Notes: generated by a model from the letters alone, not told the origin. A DNA stretch of 64,000 nt from Dyella subtropica (GCF_026283965.1 NZ_JAPDPD010000002.1:1-64000); one strand, 5' to 3'; shown: positions 27,522 to 35,901, counted from the stretch's first letter. A program made the numbers and translations.

Positions 27522-28652
27522 TCACATGGTGGGAGCTTGGGACTGCTGCTGTGTTTGCTGATGAGGTTGGCTTGTCTGCTGCACCGATGGCTGATGGATC
27601 TTTTCCCATTGCTGGCTGCTATACGCCATCGGCGTCTCCAGTCCGGTCATCGTGGGTACGCTGGCGATACGCTTGAGTGGTGAATCGAGCGGTCCCTGCG
27701 CGGCGAAGACGTGTTCTCCGTTCGTGCCGAGCGCAACCAGGTCGATCCTGCTGAGACCCTCTTGTCTGGCGGAAACCGTCAGTGCAGCGGCCAGTTGTTC
27801 GCTGCGCGCATCGGGAGCTCGCCCATGCTGGGCATCCAGTTTGTGTACGCCGTTCAGCACCTGCCGGTACATGGCGTGATCGGGATGGGCGGAGTCATTG
27901 AGTAGTGGCGCCTGGCCCGTATGGGCGTGCCGCTGGCGCAAGGCCTCGCTCAGCTTCTCCAGGGTCTGCGGTCCGGCGACACCGTCTATCTTCAAGCCAT
28001 TCGCTCGCTGGAAGGTTTCCACGGCATGCCGCGTATCCGGACCGAAGTGCGCATCGTCTTTGAGGGGCTTGCCGTCGCGTCCCTCGTAACCGAGTTGAGC
28101 CAGTTCGCGTTGCAACGCGCGCACCGCTTCGCCCTGGCCACCATGGCGCATCACACCATCTGGATGGCCAGGTATTGCCGTACCTTGCCGAGCTGGCGGA
28201 TGGGTCGGCGCATCATGAGTGCGCTGGGCCCAGAATGTCTCCGGATTTACCGGATGCCCCTGGCTATCCTTCATCTGATCGTGCACATGCTGCGCATACT
28301 GCGCCGCGCCGTGCGGACCGCGGCCACCCATGGTGCCGATGACGTCGCCAGTTTCGATACGCTGGCCTTCCGTCACCGATTGGCTCTGCGTATGCAGAAT
28401 TTCGTGGCTGTTGCCTTCTGCGTCGCGGATCTTGATCGTGCCGTATTGCCCGCCCACGAAGGTCACTACGCCGGCTACCGGAGAGTGCACGGTAGGATGC
28501 CCGAGGTTCGTGCCTTGCTGGCCGCCCTCGTAATTGAAATCCGAGCCACCGTGCGGACCATTGGTGCGGTGCTCGCCGTAATGGCCGGTGATATGGGCCG
28601 AACGATCGTCCTGACGAGGCAGGATGGTGTTCATTACGTCCTGATACGACAT
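27522..28652 (-). CDS. X-T4SS effector: M23 metallopeptidase + peptidoglycan-binding domain + XVIPCD
   Basis: A 376-residue predicted toxin that should cut peptide cross-links of peptidoglycan. The LytM/M23 zinc ligands are visible: HGGSD (His34, Asp38) and HVH (His122/His124), with HSPVAGVVTFVGG between them. PG_binding_1 covers about 162-218 (LGYEGRDGKPLKDDAHFGP, DGVAGPQTLEKL). The XVIPCD starts at HPDH (236-239) and ends in a long Gln-rich tail. No signal peptide. The upstream gene, 21 bases away, encodes a lipoprotein, the likely immunity factor. Confidence 0.92.
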   Translation of the reverse strand: MSYQDVMNTILPRQDDRSAHITGHYGEHRTNGPHGGSDFNYEGGQQGTNLGHPTVHSPVAGVVTFVGGQYGTIKIRDAEGNSHEILHTQSQSVTEGQRIETGDVIGTMGGRGPHGAAQYAQHVHDQMKDSQGHPVNPETFWAQRTHDAPTHPPARQGTAIPGHPDGVMRHGGQGEAVRALQRELAQLGYEGRDGKPLKDDAHFGPDTRHAVETFQRANGLKIDGVAGPQTLEKLSEALRQRHAHTGQAPLLNDSAHPDHAMYRQVLNGVHKLDAQHGRAPDARSEQLAAALTVSARQEGLSRIDLVALGTNGEHVFAAQGPLDSPLKRIASVPTMTGLETPMAYSSQQWEKIHQPSVQQTSQPHQQTQQQSQAPTM

Positions 28653-28673
28653 GGTGGATGCTCCTGCGTCCGT

Positions 28674-29168
28674 TTACAGCGAATCGTCCCGCGTCTGGTA
28701 CAACTTCCAGCAACCATCGTTCTGGAACAAGAAAATCAGCTGATAGTCCGTATCTGGCTTGACCAGTTTGACTTCGATATGAGCAGGGTCCACGACGGTT
28801 TTGCTCAATTGCAGCCCGTCCTGAGCTTGTTGTTGTGGAGAAGGTATCAGCGGAAATTTCAGATCCGCCAGCGGCAGCATCTTGGTGACGGGCTTCGGCT
28901 CTGGCTCAGCGTTGGGATCTACCGTTTCGCTTTTCAGCGGCAGAGCGACGTGGGTCTTTTGTACTTCAACGTTGCCCATGAAAGCGGTCAGGAACTGGTC
29001 GAAATCCTGCGCCGGGCACGACTGTGCTTCATCCGGTGCCTTGGTACCTGCGGCAGAGCCGGTTGTGGCCAAGGGAGTGCGATCCGTCGACGCTTGCCCC
29101 CCCGCATTGCAGGCGGTGAGCGCGAAGGCCAGAACGGAGGTGACCAAAAGAGATGTTTTGTTCTTCAC
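28674..29168 (-). CDS. Lipoprotein, putative immunity for the M23 effector
   Basis: A 164-residue protein. The GTG at 29168 is chosen because AGGAG lies 7 bases upstream and it opens directly into a lipoprotein signal MKNKTSLLVTSVLAFALTAC (Cys about 20). The mature part has DFDQFLTAFMGNVEVQKTH and ALPLKSETVDP, then a C-terminal IFLFQNDGCWKLYQTRD, a fold-like pattern seen in other small secreted DUF proteins, but I do not name a family. It sits immediately upstream of the M23 effector. Role inferred from position and predicted periplasmic/outer-membrane location. Confidence 0.72.
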   Translation of the reverse strand: MKNKTSLLVTSVLAFALTACNAGGQASTDRTPLATTGSAAGTKAPDEAQSCPAQDFDQFLTAFMGNVEVQKTHVALPLKSETVDPNAEPEPKPVTKMLPLADLKFPLIPSPQQQAQDGLQLSKTVVDPAHIEVKLVKPDTDYQLIFLFQNDGCWKLYQTRDDSL

Positions 29169-29282
29169 GATAAAGCTCCTGCAACGGCGAGACGCCGCGG
29201 GTATTCGTGAATGCCGCGATTCATATCCGTTTGGTACCAACCTGCACAGTGCTTCCGAGCGTGGTTGGATTTACTGCTAGTA

Positions 29283-29296
29283 AAAGGCATGCCTTT
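29283..29296. promoter_or_regulatory. 14-bp perfect palindrome upstream of the toxin modules
   Basis: AAAGGCATGCCTTT is fully self-complementary without a loop, which suits a dimeric DNA-binding protein better than a terminator. It lies between the small secreted protein gene and the first toxin/immunity module (about 115 bases upstream of the lipoprotein start). It may mark an internal promoter that lets the toxin modules be controlled apart from the virB genes. Confidence 0.4.
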
Positions 29297-29305
29297 GCCT
29301 ATATC

Positions 29306-29641
29306 TCAATGTGGTATCGGAGCTTGGCTTCCGTCGCCAGGGCCTGTCCAGACGCCTGGCGTTATGGCGAGTGGGCATACGCTCTCATAGAGGCTGAGCG
29401 CCAGCCAGTCGCGGCCAGTCCAGGAGCGCCCGTAATAGTTCGGGGGGTCGCATAAGCCGGTATACATCCATGTGGACCCCGTGTAGGGCGGCAGGGGCAC
29501 CCAGCACATCTCTGCCCAGGTGAGTTCATAGCCTTGGGTGCAGAACACAAAAGGATCATTAGCACGAAAGGGCGCAACGGATTGGGCACCAACGGGTAGT
29601 GCGATGCCCAAGGCAAGTAAAACCATCCATGATCTCTTCAT
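29306..29641 (-). CDS. Small secreted protein of unknown function
   Basis: A 111-residue protein with a signal peptide (MKRSWMVLLALGIALPVGAQ). The mature domain is rich in Trp, Tyr, Pro and Gly and has four cysteines (VFCTQGYEL, AEMCWVP, GLCDPPNYYGRS, ESVCPLAI), suggesting a small disulfide-bonded extracytoplasmic protein. AAGGA lies 8 bases before the ATG. It stands between the DUF4189-like genes and the toxin modules in the same direction. It could be an orphan immunity protein or an accessory factor of the secretion system; nothing decides this. Confidence 0.65.
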   Translation of the reverse strand: MKRSWMVLLALGIALPVGAQSVAPFRANDPFVFCTQGYELTWAEMCWVPLPPYTGSTWMYTGLCDPPNYYGRSWTGRDWLALSLYESVCPLAITPGVWTGPGDGSQAPIPH

Positions 29642-29929
29642 CGTCTGGTCCTTAACGTGAGTGTTCGTTTGTTTGCGTGAGTGCTTCTGGCGAGTGACTT
29701 CGCGAGCCTTGTGAGCATGGCCAGGCGATCTGGCAGAGCCACAGCCAGCGGCCCTGAGTGACCGTGCCAAGCGTGAGATAGCTGACGTCTGATCCGTGGC
29801 GATACGCATGGCGGAGTCCTCTACATTGGTGGGCTATGGCGCGGTGCATGCTGCTACGCTATCGATTGTGTCTGTGCGTGCACCTGTTCTGACGGCCCAT
29901 TTGACTGGTTGAAGGGCTTGTGACTGCTG

Positions 29930-30085
29930 TTACGTTTGTGGCAGGTGTTTTGGATCGGGTAGGTAAGTAAATACACCGTTGCTGCTCCAGGGATATGTTC
30001 CGGAGGGGCAGTCCTGCGCGTGTGCTGGCAAATGGTGGAGCCCCAAAGCACTCAGCAAAAACAATGTCGATTTGAGTCGGCGCAT
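29930..30085 (-). pseudogene. N-terminal remnant of a DUF4189-like secreted protein
   Basis: A 51-codon frame encodes a signal peptide (MRRLKSTLFLLSALGLHHLP) and the start of the mature protein (CPSGTYPWSSNGVFTYLPDP), closely matching the first 50 residues of the intact genes at 30115 and 30868, then ends at TAA. The bases that follow still give a faint match to the Gln-rich linker of the relatives, but the globular domain is gone. It is best read as a decayed paralogue. Confidence 0.75.
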
Positions 30086-30114
30086 GATCGAATTTCTGCG
30101 GATATGCTCGATAT

Positions 30115-30633
30115 TTAAGAGATACCGGACAAGCGCGCCGCTTGACTGCAACTGGTGAAGTAGACATGGCAGCCAGTATCGGACGCTGTACACACAGTCA
30201 TCGCCTTCTGAATTGCCTCTTTCTCCGAGCCCCCCCAGTTAAGGTTAAAAGTCTTGTCGCCGACTAGTAGGGCGCCGCAACCGTTGGAATAAGAAAGCTG
30301 CAGCTTGCAATTGGATCCTCCCTTGGACTTGCAATCTTCGATGGCCTTGCGCTCAGCCTTCTCTGCACTTCGCACTCCACTTGAGGACCCAACGACTCCA
30401 TGGGGTTCATCAGTCGCGATGGCCCCCCAGTGCGACTCCCACGCTCGGACAGGTGTGGGAGTCGCGCTCTGTGGCGACTGTTGTTGCTGGTTGTAATTTG
30501 GATCTGGCAGACAGGTGAATACGCCATTTCCACTCATGGGGTACGTGCCGGCAGGGCAGCCTTGTGCATGTGCCGGCGCGCAGTGAAGCGCCAGCGCACT
30601 CAGTGAGAAGACTGTCAATTTGAGTTGCCGCAT
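30115..30633 (-). CDS. DUF4189-like secreted protein, copy A
   Basis: A 172-residue protein with signal peptide (MRQLKLTVFSLSALALHCAP, cleavage after AHA). The mature part begins QGCPAGTYPMSGNGVFTCLP, has a Gln/Pro linker, then a globular domain WGAIATDEPHGVVGSS with evenly spread cysteines (EDCKSKGGSNCKLQ, YSNGCGALLVGD, TVCTASDTGC, FTSCSQ), the pattern of the DUF4189 family. The ATG at 30633 is chosen for an AGGAA site 7 bases upstream. It is a paralogue of the gene at 30868 and of two fragments on either side. Its place beside virB6 suggests a link to the T4SS, for example an exported accessory or immunity-like protein, but function is unknown. Confidence 0.82.
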   Translation of the reverse strand: MRQLKLTVFSLSALALHCAPAHAQGCPAGTYPMSGNGVFTCLPDPNYNQQQQSPQSATPTPVRAWESHWGAIATDEPHGVVGSSSGVRSAEKAERKAIEDCKSKGGSNCKLQLSYSNGCGALLVGDKTFNLNWGGSEKEAIQKAMTVCTASDTGCHVYFTSCSQAARLSGIS

Positions 30634-30680
30634 ACTCAAATTCCTATGGAGGTGATCCGTACTCATAAGCTATTGGGTTG

Positions 30681-30812
30681 GCACTGCTTGGCTTCAACTG
30701 TTGAAGTAAACGTGACAACTGGTATCTCAAGCACTGTAAGCCTCCATGCTTGATTGAACCGCTTTCTGCTTTGCTGCAGCGCGATCAACATTGAATCGTT
30801 TATCGCCGATCT
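30681..30812 (-). pseudogene. C-terminal remnant of a DUF4189-like protein
   Basis: Translated on the minus strand, this stretch reads IGDKRFNVDRAAAKQKAVQS, then a segment ending YSA-stop-DTSCHVYFNS-stop-SQAV. It lines up without gaps with the C-terminus of copy A (VGDKTFNLNWGG... to SDTGCHVYFTSCSQAA). Two in-frame TGA codons interrupt it and the N-terminal two-thirds are missing. It lies directly between the two intact copies, showing that there was once a further tandem copy. Confidence 0.8.
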
Positions 30813-30867
30813 ACACCCGAATTAAGTGGTATAGGGCAAAGAGCTGTTGACGTTTCGCGACACGGGT

Positions 30868-31368
30868 TCAACGAACTAGTACCGCTTGAGTGCAGTTGGT
30901 GTAATAGGTGCGGCAACTCCGATTGTCCGCACTGCACGCGTTGGTTGCGTTCCTAATTGCCTCATCGTTGTTCGCCCCTGTCCTTATGCTGTAACCGTTG
31001 TCACCCACGACCATAGCGGCGCAGCTGTTGTCATAGGCGATGTCAAGCACGCATTGGGTGCCACCCTTCGCTTTGCAGTCCTTAATTGCTTCCTTTTCGG
31101 CGCTGGAGCGACTGGACATATTGGTGGTCACTCCGAGGGCCCCATGATTACCATCAGTCGCAATAGCCCCCCAGCGTGATTCCCACCTCCCGGGTGGCAA
31201 GGGTGGACTGCTCTGGGTTGATTGTTGTTGGTTATAACTTGGGTCGGGAAGGCAAGTGAATATGCCATTGCCGCTCCAGGGATACGTGCCCGCCGGACAG
31301 CCCTGTGCATACGCAGGCACCTGAAAAGCTAGCAAGCCAAGTAGAGTGGCAAAGATGAGGGGCTTCAT
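30868..31368 (-). CDS. DUF4189-like secreted protein, copy B
   Basis: A 166-residue protein with signal peptide (MKPLIFATLLGLLAFQVPAY, cleavage after AYA), then QGCPAGTYPWSGNGIFTCLP, a Gln/Ser/Pro linker and a DUF4189-like domain WGAIATDGNHGALGVTT with paired cysteines (KDCKAKGGTQCVLD, YDNSCAAMVVGD, NACSADNRSC, YTNCTQ). It begins only 10 bases downstream of the virB6 stop codon and is probably cotranscribed with it. Paralogue of copy A; function unknown. Confidence 0.83.
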   Translation of the reverse strand: MKPLIFATLLGLLAFQVPAYAQGCPAGTYPWSGNGIFTCLPDPSYNQQQSTQSSPPLPPGRWESRWGAIATDGNHGALGVTTNMSSRSSAEKEAIKDCKAKGGTQCVLDIAYDNSCAAMVVGDNGYSIRTGANNDEAIRNATNACSADNRSCRTYYTNCTQAVLVR

Positions 31369-31378
31369 AATCTGCGGC

Positions 31379-32470
31379 CTATGTTCGATATTTCATTTCG
31401 TCTTTGTTTTCAGTGGCCTGTGCGTAGCTACGCTGTGGCTGAATCACTTGGTTCCCGAATCCGGTTTGAGCTCTATGATCCGCGCCGCTGTTGGGTGATG
31501 TAGTAGACGACGGCGGTGGAGTCCAGCCATATGAACCCGCCGGCTGTCCCTGCGGCCCCGGTCGGCCAACTCCACCACCGCCCACCTGAGCAAACGGAAC
31601 AAATTGCCCCAAGGTTCCGTTGAACAGCATCCCCGCCATCGGCGGCGTGGAGATGATCAGCACCGTCATCAATAGGCCAACACCGCCTTGCTGCAGGGCC
31701 TGACTGTTGAAGCCCTCTGCCGAAGTGTTAGTGATATGCATGATGGCCTGCGAAACCCATAGCGCTTCGGCGGTATTGATGCTGGCCTTGAGCGCGATGG
31801 CTACCACGGCGTTGAGCACTGCCATGGAAAATAATGTGCTTACCGTGAACATGACCCATCGTCGAAACAGATCCTTGGTCTGGTCGAAGATCAGGCAGAG
31901 GATGAATAGCGGAGCAAGGCCGACCACCAAGGCGATGGCCACCTGATAGAGCAGCAGCATGGCGCCGGCCGTCATGGCCGGGCCAGCAGTGCCCAGGGTG
32001 GCGATCATCATGGTGCGCGCTTTTTCGTTGGCGGTGTTCTCGTCGCCGTATGGCACCTGCACCGTGTCGATGGCGGCCATCGCCATCTGGGTGTAGGCAA
32101 GGTTCTTGTCGATGGTGTCGGTCATCGAGGAAGACGATCCGTTCACCATATAGTTGATGGCGTTGCTCATGTCCTGGGTGACGAAGGTGCGCACATCGTT
32201 GTTGACCAGCGAGACCGTGGTAGCGAAGGTAACCACCAGGGCGATCTTGATCATGTTGCTGACGACCGTCATCGCCGACTCGCGCATCTGGCCCGTGACC
32301 AAGCGATAGCCCTGCAGAAAGACCCACAGCGTTACCAGGATCAGCGCGAAGAAACTGATCCATTGGACGGTGTTTTGCACCATCTGCTTGCTGAGGTTGT
32401 CAATTTCCACGCCCATCCAGTTATAGATGAGGCGGAAATACAGGTAATCGGTGAGATTGGTGGGGGTCAT
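31379..32470 (-). CDS. virB6: T4SS inner-membrane protein VirB6
   Basis: A 363-residue polytopic inner-membrane protein. The N-terminal part is periplasmic/amphipathic, followed by helices around WISFFALILVTLWVFLQGYR (38-57), IKIALVVTFATTVSLV, TAGAMLLLYQVAIALVVGLA and the conserved APLFILCLIFDQTKDLFRRW region typical of VirB6. The C-terminus is a Gly/Pro-rich, probably disordered tail with QGQPAGSYGW. It forms the base of the translocation channel with VirB3, VirB8 and VirB10. It lies downstream of virB5 after 91 bases. Confidence 0.93.
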   Translation of the reverse strand: MTPTNLTDYLYFRLIYNWMGVEIDNLSKQMVQNTVQWISFFALILVTLWVFLQGYRLVTGQMRESAMTVVSNMIKIALVVTFATTVSLVNNDVRTFVTQDMSNAINYMVNGSSSSMTDTIDKNLAYTQMAMAAIDTVQVPYGDENTANEKARTMMIATLGTAGPAMTAGAMLLLYQVAIALVVGLAPLFILCLIFDQTKDLFRRWVMFTVSTLFSMAVLNAVVAIALKASINTAEALWVSQAIMHITNTSAEGFNSQALQQGGVGLLMTVLIISTPPMAGMLFNGTLGQFVPFAQVGGGGVGRPGPQGQPAGSYGWTPPPSSTTSPNSGADHRAQTGFGNQVIQPQRSYAQATENKDEMKYRT

Positions 32471-32561
32471 GGCATCCGTGCTCCGGAATCGGAGTGTGCC
32501 GCTACCCTGTATTGGGCAGCGGTGTCGAGGCGATCAGTGGTCATCGACGGTCCGCGTGGGA

Positions 32562-33341
32562 TCAATGCTGCGAGAATGCGGCGGCGAAGGCACCGGCCTG
32601 GATGAGCTGGCCGCCCAGGGCGCCCAGTCCGCCTGAGTTGCTGCCCTTGAGGGCGACGTTGGCAAGCAGCGACTGCTGGTCTTTGAGCGCGGCGATGGTG
32701 GCGTCGACGGCCTTCAGGTGTTGCTCGACGTTGGCCATTTCCGTGGATAGGGTGGCCTGGGTCTGGGCGTTCTGGTTCTGCAATGCCTGGCGATCACCGA
32801 TGCCGTTGGTGAGGTCGCCAACCAAGTTGTTTGCCGTAGTAGCCATATTCTGCAGCCCGGTGAAGTAATCGTTCATGTGGTTGAGCATTTTGGCAACGGT
32901 GTTGTACTTGTCGACCTGCAGCATGACGATCTGAGCGCAGATAACGCGCTGCTGGGTCACGATCTGGCCATCGACCATCGAAGGATCCAAGCCCAGTGCA
33001 CCGAGTGCCATGCCCGGCAGCGAACTGGCGCCTGGGCAGGCCTGCGCCACCTGGCTGGAAGGGTCACTGATCAGGGTGAGATGGTTGTTGACCGGCTGGA
33101 AATTGAGGTTGAGGCTCGTCAGTGATGTCAGCATGGCCTCGTACTGCTTAATCATCTGGAGGTACTGCTCTACCGTCTTTCCGTATTCCAGTGCCTGATC
33201 TGCATGGTTGCTAGTAATGGCCGATTCGTCGATGACCTGCCATTGCGCGTGGGCCTGGCCCGTCATGACGCCGGTGACCAAAAGGACTGCCATCGCTGCG
33301 CCGGCTTTGCGCAAGATGCGTTGCAGAAGCTGATTGATCAT
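32562..33341 (-). CDS. virB5: T4SS minor pilin VirB5
   Basis: A 259-residue exported protein with an N-terminal signal (AGAAMAVLLVTGVMTGQAHA, cleavage near residue 32). The mature protein is almost all helical, beginning WQVIDESAITSNHADQALEY and with long coiled segments (LQMIKQYEAMLTSLTSLNLN, QNQNAQTQATLSTEMANVEQ) as in VirB5 tip proteins. Two cysteines (AQACPG, VICAQI) flank the central region. An AAAGGAA site precedes the ATG. Position between virB4 and virB6 supports the name. Confidence 0.9.
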   Translation of the reverse strand: MINQLLQRILRKAGAAMAVLLVTGVMTGQAHAQWQVIDESAITSNHADQALEYGKTVEQYLQMIKQYEAMLTSLTSLNLNFQPVNNHLTLISDPSSQVAQACPGASSLPGMALGALGLDPSMVDGQIVTQQRVICAQIVMLQVDKYNTVAKMLNHMNDYFTGLQNMATTANNLVGDLTNGIGDRQALQNQNAQTQATLSTEMANVEQHLKAVDATIAALKDQQSLLANVALKGSNSGGLGALGGQLIQAGAFAAAFSQH

Positions 33342-33386
33342 GGTGAATTCCTTTCTTCGAAATGAATAATGAGGCGCGAGGTTGTC

Positions 33387-35843
33387 TCAGCGTGCTGCGC
33401 GTCGCAGCGGTGGCGTATCCGATTTCGATTTGCCACTGCCTTTGCGCTGTTCGTAGAACGTGGCAAGCCATTGCTCGGGTTTCAGATCGTCGACGCCGAC
33501 ATCTTCTGCCGCCGCGCGTTCGTCGAGGATGCGGTGCATGATCTCGATGTTGTCGGTGGACGCCGAGATCACGGAAAGCGCGTCGTCCATGCCGCGCAGG
33601 TTCAATTGACAGACTGCGGAGGCGTGGCCCTGCTTGACCAGGAAGCAACGCGAGCGCTCGTCCAGGCTCACCACCACACGATATTCGGCGTCGGTGAGTT
33701 TCAAACCTTCCACGTAGTCTTCGCGGCTGGCGTTGGGGTTGGGCAGAAGAATCATGGTGGCCGTCTGCTCGATCAGCGCCGCGGCGATATCGCTGGCCAG
33801 CGCGTCCTCCGGACTCTGGGTGGCGAAGATGCCGAGACCGTTCTGCTTACGGATGGTTTTCTGTTTGTTCTTGGCGAATTCCTTGAGGCCACCGGCGCCG
33901 TCCAGGATTTTCCAGAACTCGTCCATCACGTAGATAAGTGGGCGGCCATCGATCAGTTCCTCGAGGCGGTGTAGCAGGTAGTTGATGACCGGCACGCGCA
34001 CTTCGGGATTGTCGATGATGTCGGTGTAGTCGAAGCCGATGATCGGCGCCTTTTCCAGGTCGATCGTATCCACCGGGTTGTCGAACACCCAGCCCAGCGA
34101 GTGTCCAGCCGTCCACTTGCGCAGGCGGATGAACAGGCCATCGTCGCCCATGTTGGGCAAACTCTTTTGGAAGTTGGTCATGCTGCGCAGGTGTTTCGGC
34201 GTGTCCAGCATGTTTTCCACCGCGCGGTAGATGTCCTCTTCTTCGCGCGAGCTATAGACGCTCTTGCCGGCCAGCACCTTGATCAGATCGGCCAGGAACT
34301 GCACGTTGGCCTCGTTGCGCTCGCAATGGAACGGGTTGAAGCCGGTGGGCTGGCCATTCTCCAGTGCCAGGTAGTTGCCGCCACAGGCGCGCACGAAGAT
34401 CTCCGCGCCACGGTCTTTGTCGAAGAAGAAGATGGTCGGCGTGGGCGACAGCTTCTGCACCTGACTCAACAGGAAGTTGATGAGCGCGGTTTTACCGGTG
34501 CCCGACTTACCGATCACCATGGTGTTGGCAATGGCCTTTTCGCCCAGCGAGTTTTCGCCGGGGTGAGTGGCGTGGAAGTTGAAGTAGTAGGGCTGGCCGT
34601 TGGTGGTCTGCAGGGTGGTGACGCAATGGCCCCACGGATTGTTTTCCTTCTTGCCGAGGGCGAAGTTGTGCAGCGGCGAGAGGCCAAGGAAGTTGAGTGA
34701 GCTGACGTTGGCCAGCCGCGTGCGGTATTTCCAGTTGCCGGGGAACTGCGCGTAGAACGCGGAGGCTACCGCCAGGTCTTCCTTCACCGACACGAAACCG
34801 GCATTGGACAACTCCGCGCGCGTGGCGGCGAGTTGCTGGGCGAGCTGCTCCTGGCTGGGCGCGTATACCGCCAGGGAGAAGTGATACTCGCCGAGTACGA
34901 AGTTGCCCGACGCCAGCTGGTCCATGGCGTAGTCCATCTCGATGATCTGGCTCACCGCCTTGTCGCCGGAGGAGATCATCATGCCCTTGGTGCGCTCCAG
35001 GGCCTTGAGCGCATCCTGCCTGCCCATGGGGCTGAAGGAGTGGGTCATGACGTACTCGAAGTCCAGGTACTTCATGCCGTTCAAGATGCCCGGGAAGGTT
35101 CCGTCCGGGTATTCCTTGAGGTTCAGAATGGCGCCGAAATGGTTGATGCCGTTGGGCGTAGTCAGCACAAAGTCGCCGCTCTTGGCCGAGAACCGCTGGC
35201 GGCTGACTGGAAGATAGGCTGGCACCGGAGCAGACAGCACCGGTACGGGTTCATCGATACGGTTGAGCAAATAGCCGAACAGCTCCAGCGTTTCGGAAAA
35301 CACCAGACCGTTGGCCGCTTCGTACATGCCGAGGCGATGCGGGGCGTAATCTTTCAGAACCGCCTCCACGTTGCCGGCCAGCTCGTTGACCGTGGCAACG
35401 GCATGGGCCTGCTCGGCCTCAAGCTGGCTGACATTAGAACTCTTCTCAGCCAGGCGCTTGCCGGTGACGACAGGTCGGTAGATCAGCGTGAGGTAGAGCT
35501 CGTTCTGCATCAGCTTCTGTGTCGACAGCGCGCTGTAGTACGTGTCGGACATCTGCTGGTTGAAGGCTTGGCCGAATTTGCTTTTGTCCGTCAGCCGCCG
35601 GCGGCGGCGCAGGTCATGCACCCAGAAGGCGACGTTGGTGAAATCCGGCGCACGCAGGGTTTGCAGCATGCGGTTGAAACTGTTGTGGCGGTGCTCCAGC
35701 TCCCACTCCTCGCGTCCGACGAACGGCAGGCCCTCCAGGCGCCACGTCATCAGGTAGTCGCCGCCGGTGGTCTTGAGCACGGTGGGCGATACATGGGCGG
35801 ATAGCGGTATGAAGGCGCTTATGGGGGCGTCAGGCGTATACAT
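33387..35843 (-). CDS. virB4: T4SS ATPase VirB4
   Basis: An 818-residue cytoplasmic ATPase at the inner membrane that powers pilus formation and substrate transfer. The N-terminal CagE/TrbE region includes DYLMTWRLEGLPF; the motor domain has Walker A VIGKSGTGKTALINF (about 444), a Walker B LIYVMDEFWKIL and the motif KQNGLGIFATQSPEDAL. The C-terminus is basic. There is no fused VirB3; virB3 is a separate gene after a 194-base gap that holds a hairpin (35902-35935). Confidence 0.97.
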   Translation of the reverse strand: MYTPDAPISAFIPLSAHVSPTVLKTTGGDYLMTWRLEGLPFVGREEWELEHRHNSFNRMLQTLRAPDFTNVAFWVHDLRRRRRLTDKSKFGQAFNQQMSDTYYSALSTQKLMQNELYLTLIYRPVVTGKRLAEKSSNVSQLEAEQAHAVATVNELAGNVEAVLKDYAPHRLGMYEAANGLVFSETLELFGYLLNRIDEPVPVLSAPVPAYLPVSRQRFSAKSGDFVLTTPNGINHFGAILNLKEYPDGTFPGILNGMKYLDFEYVMTHSFSPMGRQDALKALERTKGMMISSGDKAVSQIIEMDYAMDQLASGNFVLGEYHFSLAVYAPSQEQLAQQLAATRAELSNAGFVSVKEDLAVASAFYAQFPGNWKYRTRLANVSSLNFLGLSPLHNFALGKKENNPWGHCVTTLQTTNGQPYYFNFHATHPGENSLGEKAIANTMVIGKSGTGKTALINFLLSQVQKLSPTPTIFFFDKDRGAEIFVRACGGNYLALENGQPTGFNPFHCERNEANVQFLADLIKVLAGKSVYSSREEEDIYRAVENMLDTPKHLRSMTNFQKSLPNMGDDGLFIRLRKWTAGHSLGWVFDNPVDTIDLEKAPIIGFDYTDIIDNPEVRVPVINYLLHRLEELIDGRPLIYVMDEFWKILDGAGGLKEFAKNKQKTIRKQNGLGIFATQSPEDALASDIAAALIEQTATMILLPNPNASREDYVEGLKLTDAEYRVVVSLDERSRCFLVKQGHASAVCQLNLRGMDDALSVISASTDNIEIMHRILDERAAAEDVGVDDLKPEQWLATFYEQRKGSGKSKSDTPPLRRAAR

Positions 35844-35901
35844 AGGGTTACCAGTTCGTGGATCTGATGGAGGCTCGCTTGATCCGCCATGTCGATATAG
35901 A

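Noticed and set aside
30681-30812. In-frame TGA codons in the DUF4189 remnant as possible selenocysteine
   Set aside because: One TGA aligns with Ser and one with Cys, no SECIS-like stem follows, and the N-terminal two-thirds of the gene is missing; simple decay explains it.
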